Shown here in pieces: positions 1 through 5,565 of a stretch of DNA of 5,638 bases (the stretch's first letter is position 1; each line of letters begins with the position of its first letter). Below the pieces are notes generated by a model. That model saw only the letters and a list, made by a program, of their open reading frames with translations. It did not search any database and was not told the DNA's origin. The DNA is from Nitrospira sp. Its GTDB lineage: Bacteria > Nitrospirota > Nitrospiria > Nitrospirales > Nitrospiraceae. The DNA is taken from the NCBI GenBank assembly GCA_029858925.1, contig JAOUEB010000108.1, forward strand, positions 1 through 5,638, read 5' to 3'. The position numbers were made by a program, and so were the translations under genes.

Positions 1-193
1 TATAGGCCTCGCGGCCTTTCGACTGGCTCCGCTGATTCTCATGCTCCCACGCAGAGGGAAATCCATCGGCCTCTTTCGCCTTAAAATCCTCCAAGACAAG
101 CGCCGGTCCTTCCGCGCATCCGAAACCTGGCCACAGGCACATAGACATCAGACTGCCGAGCACAATTGCCGTAGGAATACGCGCCCTCTTCAT
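1..193 (-). CDS. Exported protein, N-terminal part (probable DUF3047 family), runs off the window
   Basis: Seen: an ATG at 191-193 opens a frame that stays open for 64 codons to the window edge, so the C-terminus is missing. Residues 1-27 look like a signal peptide: a basic start (MKRAR), a hydrophobic core at about 8-24, and a possible cleavage after C26-A27. A lipoprotein reading with C26 as the lipidated Cys is possible, but the preceding PGFG is a poor lipobox. The mature start, with LVLEDF at 32-37, GFPSAW at 44-49 and KGREAY at 59-64, resembles the opening of DUF3047 proteins (an F, then G.P..W, then a basic stretch and Y). DUF3047 has no established function. The gene starts 19 bases after the oxidase stop on the same strand, so it is probably co-transcribed; the upstream GGAAAG is close to the ATG and only a weak ribosome site. 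The family call is from pattern memory and is moderate; the exported nature is firmer. Confidence 0.6.
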   Translation of the reverse strand, partial: MKRARIPTAIVLGSLMSMCLWPGFGCAEGPALVLEDFKAKEADGFPSAWEHENQRSQSKGREAY

Positions 194-212
194 ATCTTTC
201 CATACCCTTTCG

Positions 213-2084
213 TTATGTTTCTTGTGAAGGGACCGGCGACAGGACCGGCGCCTCCGCATCATGGAATTGCTCGCCCATGACCGGCTGCTGCCCGCGCTGG
301 CACATCCAGAACAGAATCAGCACCGCCCCCCAGAACACCACCATATTCAAGGTGACCATTTTGGCGGCAAACGCCAGATCCGGCGTGAAGGCCCATGGCG
401 ACACATCGGCCATCAGTTCGCTGACATGCCAGGACAACCGGCCCGATGATCTGATGAAGCCCATCAATCCCATCACCCATGTAAAGGCCGCCGACAACCC
501 AAACAGCACCACCATGCCGCGGAACGGAATCTTTCCCCACTGAACCGGCCCATGCACGACCGCCCGCTTGAGCATGAAACGATTGATCACCAGGCCAACC
601 ACGATGACCGTGAACGTTGTAAAGGCCTGCGGCGCCGACAGTCCCACACGGATCTTCGCAGGCAGATAGTAGCCATACACGGATAGCCCGATGATATTGA
701 GCATGCCGACAGTGAACAGCACGGCGATGACGATGTTGCCGGTTCTGATCCAGGGCACCGTCATGGCTCGGCTCGCCCGCCGATAGTAGAGAAAGCTGAG
801 GGCGGTGCAGAGAAGAATGACGTTGATCGCGCCGTTTTTGGCCGACATGACGCCGTAATTTCCGATCACCGGATGCTGCGCGCCGCCCATTGCTTTGACT
901 TCGCTCCCCGACATCATGAGCGTATGCGGCGTCAGCCAGATGAAAAGCGCCAGCGTCAAGCCGCCGAGCACGAATTGATAATATGGCTGATACCGTTCCG
1001 CGCCCTTCATCCGTGCCATCCCCTGCCACATATAATAGTTGATGCCGAGAAACAGGACGCCGATCAGCACTGCCTGCACGACGAACAGCCAGGTCAACAG
1101 CCCTCCCATCATCGTCACGCCCATGGTTTGGCGGAACACGAAGACCGACCCCATCAGCCAATAGCCGGCGATCGGCATCGGCAGCAGCGCGCACACCGTC
1201 ACAAACAAAAACACGTAGCCGACCCAGTCGAAATAGGCCCGTTCCTCGTTCGACTTGGCGGTGAAAAACCGGTAGCACGCATAGGCCAGCACAACGGCCC
1301 CTCCGGACATGATGTCCGCGAGGAATCGATGGACGTTGAGCGGATTCCACAGCGCCGAGTGCAACAGGTGCCAGGCATTGCCCAAAAAACGCCCTTGGGC
1401 ATCCACGCCGGCCGGCGCCATCATGAAGGCGGACCAGGCATTCGCCAGCAGCAGCAATGCGGTGCCCACGATGTTCGTCAGAATCCCGATGGCCGCGTGA
1501 ATCCACTTCTTCCCCCGCTCGGCCATCCGATTCCAACTGTAGTAATAGACGATCAGCAGCAGCGACTCTCCGACAAACACCGCGGCGTAGTACGGCATGA
1601 AGGACTTGAATGTCCCGCCCATGTATTTCATGAAACTGGGGTAGAGCGTAATGAACATCGTCAGCATCAGACTGCCGATGAGCGCCGTGACCGACAGCGC
1701 CAAAAGCGCCACCTTCGCCAGATCCCTCGCCAAACCATCGTAACGAAGCGCCAACGCCGGCTTCTTGGTGATCAATCCAAGGAACTCCAGCAGCGCGCAA
1801 AACAGCGGCAAGGCCAGAACAAAGCCGCCGAAGTAGGTGTGCTGTTGCGTGACGAACCATACGAGCAACCGGCTGTCAAACGAACCAATCCGTGGATAGG
1901 CCGTCTCGTGTGGCGCCGGAGCAGGCGGACCTTGCGGCGTCCCAGGCGTATTGAAGTAGAGATCCGTTGACTCTTCGGCAAACGCGTGAACATCAAGAAC
2001 CGGGCTGAACAGACCGCACCATGCGACGGCTGCAACGATCAGCATGAGGGTCAATAGTTTCTCTCTTGAACGGGTCACGATCAT
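213..2084 (-). CDS. Cytochrome bd-like oxidase subunit (divergent CydA-type, about 14 membrane helices)
   Basis: Probable membrane heme-b oxidase related to CydA. Seen: 623 residues, longer than CydA (about 520). Residues 10-36 look like a leader ending AFA, followed by a Pro-rich periplasmic stretch (46-64). About 13 further helices follow, near 83-105, 122-148, 164-183, 196-221, 256-274, 285-308, 325-349, 368-388, 419-435, 449-472, 485-505, 522-544 and 572-595. CydA landmarks (E. coli numbers from memory): H82 for H19; E173 in VGES for E107; ANAW at 214-217; H252 for H186, with the 79-residue E-to-H spacing conserved; GRLSW at 548-552 in place of GRQPW. Apparent losses: M393 to I494, E445 to S546, E99 to Y165, and no recognisable quinol loop. 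There is no CxxCH motif. Other His residues that might bind heme or metal are 196, 239, 242, 387, 404, 511 and 553. The ATG has GAAGGG eight bases upstream, inside the end of the preceding gene, so translation is probably coupled. Known: bd-like oxidases of this long type have been proposed as terminal oxidases in Nitrospira. The electron donor and oxygen chemistry are inference. Confidence 0.85.
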   Translation of the reverse strand: MIVTRSREKLLTLMLIVAAVAWCGLFSPVLDVHAFAEESTDLYFNTPGTPQGPPAPAPHETAYPRIGSFDSRLLVWFVTQQHTYFGGFVLALPLFCALLEFLGLITKKPALALRYDGLARDLAKVALLALSVTALIGSLMLTMFITLYPSFMKYMGGTFKSFMPYYAAVFVGESLLLIVYYYSWNRMAERGKKWIHAAIGILTNIVGTALLLLANAWSAFMMAPAGVDAQGRFLGNAWHLLHSALWNPLNVHRFLADIMSGGAVVLAYACYRFFTAKSNEERAYFDWVGYVFLFVTVCALLPMPIAGYWLMGSVFVFRQTMGVTMMGGLLTWLFVVQAVLIGVLFLGINYYMWQGMARMKGAERYQPYYQFVLGGLTLALFIWLTPHTLMMSGSEVKAMGGAQHPVIGNYGVMSAKNGAINVILLCTALSFLYYRRASRAMTVPWIRTGNIVIAVLFTVGMLNIIGLSVYGYYLPAKIRVGLSAPQAFTTFTVIVVGLVINRFMLKRAVVHGPVQWGKIPFRGMVVLFGLSAAFTWVMGLMGFIRSSGRLSWHVSELMADVSPWAFTPDLAFAAKMVTLNMVVFWGAVLILFWMCQRGQQPVMGEQFHDAEAPVLSPVPSQET

Positions 2085-2088
2085 GCCA

Positions 2089-3141
2089 CTAGCCCTTCGA
2101 TCCTGGCGCCGTTGCGATCGACGCGCTCATATTTGCCGACTTTCCAAGAATGCCCATGACAAACGGGCAGCGAAGGAGCGCCGGACTCAGGCTCCGCCCC
2201 TGTTGTTCCTCCACATTTCTGCGGTAGCCAAGATAATAGCCATAGAGCGCTATCAATCCGGTAACGAGCGCCCCGCCGGTCACTGCAAAAGTCATAGACA
2301 GCTCCGGCTGTTTCAATACGAAAACGGCCAGGCCAATCGCAACCAGATAGTACGTGGCGGCGAAGGCCAGGCCAGGCCACCACCAATATTTGAGCAACTC
2401 GGTGGTCTTGGTCTCGGCCAATCCCGCCATCCATGACGCCTGAGGCTTCAACCCGCCAAAATAGGCGCACAGTGCGATCGCGCCGCCCAGAATAGTGACA
2501 GCAGCCAATTGGACGAGCGCCGCCTGTTGGCCCCCCACGACCTGCCCGAACGAAGCTGCCGCCGCACCGATCGCCAATCCAGCCGCAACCCAGGGACCGA
2601 CTTGTGCCGCATGGCTTCCCAGCATCCGGCGCAGGGCGGCGCCGTCGGGGAATGTTGGCATCGGTTTTCCCATCAACGCAACCTTCCGCACGTGACCGAT
2701 CTCGAATGCGTCGCGCGCCACCGACGTGCAGGAAATGATAATCGCCATCATCGCCGGACCGTCCGGATGTTGGAGGTAGCTGTACCCTGCCATCCACAAG
2801 ATCGCCAAGACCAGCAGTGAGAGCTGAACTCCATAGACCGCGCCGATCCAACCGGCCACCCAGCCGAGCAGGCGACTCCCATCTTCACGGATCATCGCCG
2901 ACCACGAAGCCGCTCGTCCGACGCGATAGGCCACCAGCGCCGTCACGACCGCCACCAGACTGCTCACCGAGAGCAATACGAGCGCGTCATCGAGCGGGAC
3001 GAGATGCTTGGCCAGCCGATAGACGCCGAACGCGACGAATCCTGGCACGAACATCACGATCCGCTTCTGTTTGCGGACAGAGTCCTCCGTGACCACCAGG
3101 CTCAAACTCGGCAATACTCGCAGGGCCATCCGATGCAGCAT
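2089..3141 (-). CDS. Unrecognised polytopic membrane protein (350 aa, 7-8 helices)
   Basis: I do not recognise the family. Seen: hydrophobic segments near residues 28-44, 53-73, 92-118, 127-141 (weak), 181-200, 205-228, 252-277 and 282-304. Between them are a soluble loop at 141-180 containing ARDAFEIGHVRK and a basic/polar C-terminal tail from 306 with one Cys (C324). There is no clear signal peptide; the first 27 residues are amphipathic and basic. It has no heme-c motif and no resemblance to the CydB opening. Its size and helix number are nevertheless like CydB (about 380 residues, 8 helices), and it ends only four bases before the start of the bd-like subunit, whose ribosome site lies inside this gene's last codons. 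A partner or assembly role for that subunit is therefore a reasonable inference. The ATG at 3139-3141 has AAAGG about six bases upstream; M5 is a possible alternative start. The leader region contains a 7-base repeat array. Confidence 0.85.
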   Translation of the reverse strand: MLHRMALRVLPSLSLVVTEDSVRKQKRIVMFVPGFVAFGVYRLAKHLVPLDDALVLLSVSSLVAVVTALVAYRVGRAASWSAMIREDGSRLLGWVAGWIGAVYGVQLSLLVLAILWMAGYSYLQHPDGPAMMAIIISCTSVARDAFEIGHVRKVALMGKPMPTFPDGAALRRMLGSHAAQVGPWVAAGLAIGAAAASFGQVVGGQQAALVQLAAVTILGGAIALCAYFGGLKPQASWMAGLAETKTTELLKYWWWPGLAFAATYYLVAIGLAVFVLKQPELSMTFAVTGGALVTGLIALYGYYLGYRRNVEEQQGRSLSPALLRCPFVMGILGKSANMSASIATAPGSKG

Positions 3142-3151
3142 AGCAACCTTT

Positions 3152-3186
3152 GTGAATCGTTAATCGTGAACCGTGAATCGTAATTG
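3152..3186. repeat. Heptameric tandem repeat, GTGAATC type
   Basis: Read on the plus strand, five consecutive 7-base units are GTGAATC, GTTAATC, GTGAACC, GTGAATC and a degenerate GTAATTG. The 7-base step shifts the reading frame by one base at each unit. The array lies just upstream of the ribosome site of the 350-residue membrane protein gene. It shares the GTGAA core with the array at 4550-4577. Confidence 0.75.
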
Positions 3187-3230
3187 CCGAATGTCTTTGG
3201 TCAATCCGGTTAACAATTCACGTTTAACGA
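3157..3230. repeat. Inverted repeat, 14-base arms with one mismatch
   Basis: The arm at 3157-3170 (TCGTTAATCGTGAA) matches the reverse complement of 3217-3230 at 13 of 14 positions, with a 46-base spacer. One arm is made of the heptameric units and the other is an inverted copy of two such units. It could form a cruciform or an RNA stem in the leader of the membrane protein gene. There is no T-run after either arm, so it is not a standard intrinsic terminator. Confidence 0.6.
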
Positions 3231-3243
3231 ATACCGGCCATCA

Positions 3244-3735
3244 CTATTTTGAAGCACCCATCCCAAAGTACTTGGCTTTGATTTCTTCCATCAAGGCCAC
3301 GGTGATGTGGAACGTTCCGCGATCGGCCGCCGTACGCTCCAGTTCGACCCGCGCCATCGCGCGGACCGGAGCCGGCACCTTCTCCAGCCGCCGTTCTGCT
3401 TCCGGTTCCCACTCGATCCGTTCCCCAGTGACGGGACGCAGCAACGTCTCATGCGTGATGACCCGTTCGCCACGGATGCGAGCCGCGCTTTCCACGTCCT
3501 CCCGATAGAGCGGCGTCATATACGGCGGCATCCGCTCCAAGCGGTGCAACGCCTCGTCTGTCCACATGAGCCGATCGACCAACCCATTCACCTGCCCCGC
3601 CGGCACATCGATCCCCACGTTCAATCCACACCCACGGCATTCTGATCGGATGAACCATTGCGACGCCCCGTCGTCGCAGGCCCGCTCTTCAATGCCCGCC
3701 GTATGCATCCAACGCCCACAGCCGCAAGTCAGCAT
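3244..3735 (-). CDS. Cys-rich N-terminus plus two tandem PCP_red-type domains
   Basis: Seen: 163 residues, soluble, no signal peptide. The N-terminal part has C4-x-C6, C20 and C33-x2-C36, a plausible zinc-ribbon or metal site. The C-terminal part matches the PCP_red domain pattern, the small C-terminal module of the light-independent protochlorophyllide reductase B subunit that also occurs alone in many non-phototrophs: WEPEAERRLEKVP at 109-121, then R129, E133, RG at 139-140 and IT at 144-145. A second, more diverged copy lies just before it (WTDEALHRLERMP at 58-70, RG at 88-89, IT at 93-94). The two align without gaps at a 51-residue offset, with 14 of 42 identities by my count. The ATG at 3733-3735 is supported by GGAGG five bases upstream. 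It ends in tandem stops TAG TGA. The role here is unknown; an assembly or metal/heme-handling function near an oxidase is a guess. Confidence 0.85.
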   Translation of the reverse strand: MLTCGCGRWMHTAGIEERACDDGASQWFIRSECRGCGLNVGIDVPAGQVNGLVDRLMWTDEALHRLERMPPYMTPLYREDVESAARIRGERVITHETLLRPVTGERIEWEPEAERRLEKVPAPVRAMARVELERTAADRGTFHITVALMEEIKAKYFGMGASK

Positions 3736-3740
3736 AGAAT

Positions 3741-3745
3741 CCTCC
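3741..3745 (-). promoter_or_regulatory. Ribosome binding site GGAGG of the PCP_red gene
   Basis: On the minus strand GGAGG is followed by ATTCT and the ATG, an ideal spacing that fixes the start. It directly abuts the palindrome at 3746-3763, whose RNA hairpin would end at the first base of this site. Confidence 0.75.
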
Positions 3746-3773
3746 AGCTGTCAGCTGACAGCTATCAGCTGTG
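3746..3773. repeat. Heptameric tandem repeat, AGCTGAC type, containing an 18-base perfect palindrome
   Basis: Plus strand units are AGCTGTC, AGCTGAC, AGCTATC and AGCTGTG. The first 18 bases (3746-3763, AGCTGTCAGCTGACAGCT) equal their own reverse complement and would fold in RNA as a 7-bp stem with an AGCT loop. The array fills most of the 43-base gap between the DUF420 stop and the start of the PCP_red gene. Confidence 0.8.
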
Positions 3774-3778
3774 GGCCG

Positions 3779-4492
3779 TTATCCAATCTTTCCCGGATAC
3801 AGAATGTACAACATCGTATAGGTGAAGCTACCGGTGACGAACAGCACACAGTAAATGACCATCGTGAAGCGGCCGAGGGCGCGATGGCGCTGCCCTCCGT
3901 TCGGCCAAATACGCTGGATCGCCATTTCAATTCCAAAGACAAAGGCCACGATGCTCAGAAATACTAGATAGACCTCCAGCTTCCGCATGGAAAATCCGGC
4001 GGTGACAACGCGCGAACCAAACAAGCCGAGCACCACGACCGTAATCAGGCCCAAGATCAACCCCACCTTTTTCCATGTCGTCTGCAACAGCGACTCGCGA
4101 AGCGACCGCATGCCGTCCACGAACTGCTGGGAACGAAAGCCCAGCACAATCATGTATACGGCCATGACCAATCCAATGATGACCAGAATGATATGGAGCG
4201 TCAGCACAGGGATAAACACGTAATCGTAGAGGGCCTGCGATCCTCCAAAGCCTTCCTTGCCCTCGAACGCCAGCACGCCGAGTTGCCGGAACAAATAATA
4301 GGCGATGAAAAAACTGAGCATCGAAATCATGCCGCCCAGCATCAACCAATGGTGAGCGTCCGCACGACGTTTCCGAGCCTGAAACCATCCCAGGACGAAT
4401 AAGCCGGTAAAGAGCGTCGCCATAAACTGGCTCAGGTCCGCTCCCACCGTGGCATGCGTCCCGAAAAACCCCGGTTCTCGCAACCAATCCAT
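3779..4492 (-). CDS. DUF420 family membrane protein (CtaM/YozB-like)
   Basis: Seen: 237 residues with six likely membrane helices near 23-38, 50-70, 90-116, 143-160, 172-189 and 210-231. The DUF420 pattern is recognisable: HHWLML at 47-52 followed by FFIAYYLFRQ at 61-70, TLH at 98-100 opening the next helix, and QRHRALGR at 201-208 before the last helix. H47/H48, H100 and H203 are the likely conserved His residues. Known: the DUF420 protein CtaM of Staphylococcus aureus is needed for heme-A oxidase function, and DUF420 genes often sit near oxidase genes. At 237 residues it is longer than the usual 140-180, mainly because of an extra helical stretch after H100. The ATG at 4490-4492 has GAAGGG nine bases upstream. 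The nearest oxidase gene in the window is the bd-like one two genes downstream, so a role in assembling it is inferred. Confidence 0.8.
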   Translation of the reverse strand: MDWLREPGFFGTHATVGADLSQFMATLFTGLFVLGWFQARKRRADAHHWLMLGGMISMLSFFIAYYLFRQLGVLAFEGKEGFGGSQALYDYVFIPVLTLHIILVIIGLVMAVYMIVLGFRSQQFVDGMRSLRESLLQTTWKKVGLILGLITVVVLGLFGSRVVTAGFSMRKLEVYLVFLSIVAFVFGIEMAIQRIWPNGGQRHRALGRFTMVIYCVLFVTGSFTYTMLYILYPGKIG

Positions 4493-4566
4493 ACGATCAG
4501 ACCCTTCGTCGTTCGTCGCTCGTGAAGCGTATCTCGCAATCCCGTTTGCGCTTCACGAAATACGTT
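4493..4566. other. Intergenic region between methyltransferase and DUF420 genes
   Basis: This 74-base gap is almost entirely repeat-derived. It holds 7-base units, an inverted repeat, and GAAGGG, the ribosome site of the DUF420 gene. I see no clear promoter or intrinsic terminator. Confidence 0.65.
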
Positions 4567-4577
4567 TCACGCTTCAC
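4508..4577. repeat. Heptameric repeat array, GTGAAGC type, decaying towards the DUF420 gene
   Basis: Read on the minus strand from 4577, units are GTGAAGC, GTGAAAC, GTATTTC and GTGAAGC (to 4550), then weaker units in the same register, including an inverted unit GCTTCAC at 4522-4528 and GAGCGAC, GAACGAC at 4508-4521. The first two units overlap the last codons and the TGA stop of the methyltransferase. The clear part is 4550-4577; the rest is a weaker inference from register. Confidence 0.65.
4520..4558. repeat. Inverted repeat, perfect 10-base arms
   Basis: TCGTGAAGCG at 4520-4529 and CGCTTCACGA at 4549-4558 are exact reverse complements separated by 19 bases. CGCTTCACGA occurs again as a direct repeat at 4570-4579. 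No T-run follows on the minus strand, so it is not a standard terminator; an mRNA stem between the two genes is possible. Confidence 0.7.
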
Positions 4578-5556
4578 GATTTTTCACCCCTTGCACCACG
4601 GCCGTTTTCTCCAGCTCCGTGACGGAAGTGAACCCGGCCTTGGTCATCCAGCTCATCGCATCGCCTGTTTTATAACAGCCGCCCTGCTGCGTATTGACCA
4701 AGATATGCATGGCAAAGGCAGTCGTCCAAGCCGGACCTGTTCCCGCCTCGTCCAGAAAACGATCCTTGATGACCAGCCGGCCACCCGGCGCCAGATGAGC
4801 GAACACCTTGCCAACCAAGGCTTCATTCGACTCGAACGTTTGATAATGCAAAATGTCGGACATGAGCGCTACATCATAGGGGCCGCCGAGAGTATCCCGG
4901 TTGAAATCTCCGGGGAGTAGCGCAATCCGCGCTTCCAGCCCCGCCTCTTTCACCGTCCTCTCCGTCAACCCAAGCGTCGCAGGAAGGTCGAAGACCGTGG
5001 CGGTCAATTCGGGATAGACCCGACAAAACGCAATGGCATTGGTTCCCGCGCCGCCGCCCAAATCCAACAGCCGTTCACGCCCAGCCAGTTTCAACCGCTT
5101 GGCCAAATCCGGTCCGCTCTGCTGACCGATACGATGCAGCACCGCCAACACATTGCTTCCCAATTCAGGATCGGTTTCAAAGACATGCCGGTCCACCGGC
5201 CGGCGCCCGGTTCGGATCGTCTCCTCCAACTTCCCCCAGTTGTTCCATTCCGCATCGTGCAGCACAAGCAAGTGGCCGATATACTGGGACGAATGCCGGA
5301 CGAGGTGCTTCTCCGCTGTCGAAGAATTCCCGTACAGATCCCCTTCTTTCGTCAGCAACCGCATCGGCACGAGCGCATTCAACAAGAGGGTGAGGGTCGG
5401 CTCATGGGCTCCGATACGGCCCGCCACTTCTTTCGCCGTTTTCGGCTTGCCGTCCAGCGCGGAAAACACATCCAGCTTGACCGCCGTCAAGAGGATTTTG
5501 GTTTCCCAGTAATAGCCCAGCTGGAAGATCTCTGCGAGCGAGAATTCTCGTGACAC
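4567..5556 (-). CDS. SAM-dependent O-methyltransferase with winged-helix dimerisation domain (AcsOMT/CrtF/BchU-like family)
   Basis: Methyl transfer from S-adenosylmethionine to an unknown small molecule, in the cytoplasm. Seen: 329 residues, typical for the family. Residues about 10-85 form the winged-helix dimerisation domain (KTAKEVAGRIGAHEPTLTLL at 39-58, then a small beta-wing ending near 78). The Rossmann methyltransferase part has motif I LDLGGGAGTNAIAF at 164-177, the acidic residue D190 in VFDLP, GDF at 216-218, DILHYQ at 234-239, and LAPGGRLVIKD at 255-265. The usual plant-type catalytic His-Asp pair is not evident; H237 is the nearest candidate. The family includes hydroxyneurosporene O-methyltransferase (CrtF) and the bacteriochlorophyllide C-20 methyltransferase BchU, but the substrate cannot be read from the sequence. 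The start is GTG at 5554-5556, with AAGGGA about five bases upstream and an in-frame TAA just before it. The last codons and the stop lie in a 7-base repeat. Confidence 0.88.
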   Translation of the reverse strand: MSREFSLAEIFQLGYYWETKILLTAVKLDVFSALDGKPKTAKEVAGRIGAHEPTLTLLLNALVPMRLLTKEGDLYGNSSTAEKHLVRHSSQYIGHLLVLHDAEWNNWGKLEETIRTGRRPVDRHVFETDPELGSNVLAVLHRIGQQSGPDLAKRLKLAGRERLLDLGGGAGTNAIAFCRVYPELTATVFDLPATLGLTERTVKEAGLEARIALLPGDFNRDTLGGPYDVALMSDILHYQTFESNEALVGKVFAHLAPGGRLVIKDRFLDEAGTGPAWTTAFAMHILVNTQQGGCYKTGDAMSWMTKAGFTSVTELEKTAVVQGVKNREA

Positions 5557-5565
5557 ACCAATCCC

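Larger units (their letters stand above)
3142..3243. other. Intergenic region between the PCP_red gene and the membrane protein gene
   Basis: This 102-base gap is AT-richer than the flanking genes. It holds a heptameric repeat array next to the downstream gene and an inverted repeat (arms 3157-3170 and 3217-3230). I see no convincing promoter boxes and no U-tract terminator. The upstream PCP_red gene ends with two consecutive stops, TAG then TGA (3246 to 3241 on the minus strand). Confidence 0.7.

Noticed and set aside
259..1860. 533-codon minus-strand frame overlapping the oxidase in another phase
   Set aside because: Arg/Gly/His-rich low-complexity product without motifs; the overlapping frame encodes helices and CydA landmarks.
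873..1970. Long plus-strand open frame of 365 codons opposite the oxidase gene
   Set aside because: It is wholly antisense to a convincing membrane protein. Its product is extremely rich in His, Gln and Arg, as expected when hydrophobic codons are read backwards, and it shows no domain pattern.
2081..2851. 256-codon minus-strand frame inside the 350-residue membrane protein gene
   Set aside because: Gly/Arg/Asp-rich shadow frame; the longer frame gives coherent membrane helices and a well-placed ribosome site.
2089..3141. Standard CydB subunit
   Set aside because: Similar size and helix number, but I see none of the CydB N-terminal sequence pattern; kept only as an analogy.
3152..3186. CRISPR array
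   Set aside because: Units are 7 bases with no spacers, so this is a simple tandem repeat.
3627..3637. Heme c motif in the small Cys-rich protein (CRGCG at residues 33-37)
   Set aside because: The residue after the second Cys is Gly, not His, and there is no signal peptide; CxxCH is absent from all proteins in the window.
4520..4558. Intrinsic terminator after the methyltransferase
   Set aside because: The inverted repeat has no T-run on the transcribed strand and the spacer is 19 bases, so it does not meet the usual criteria.
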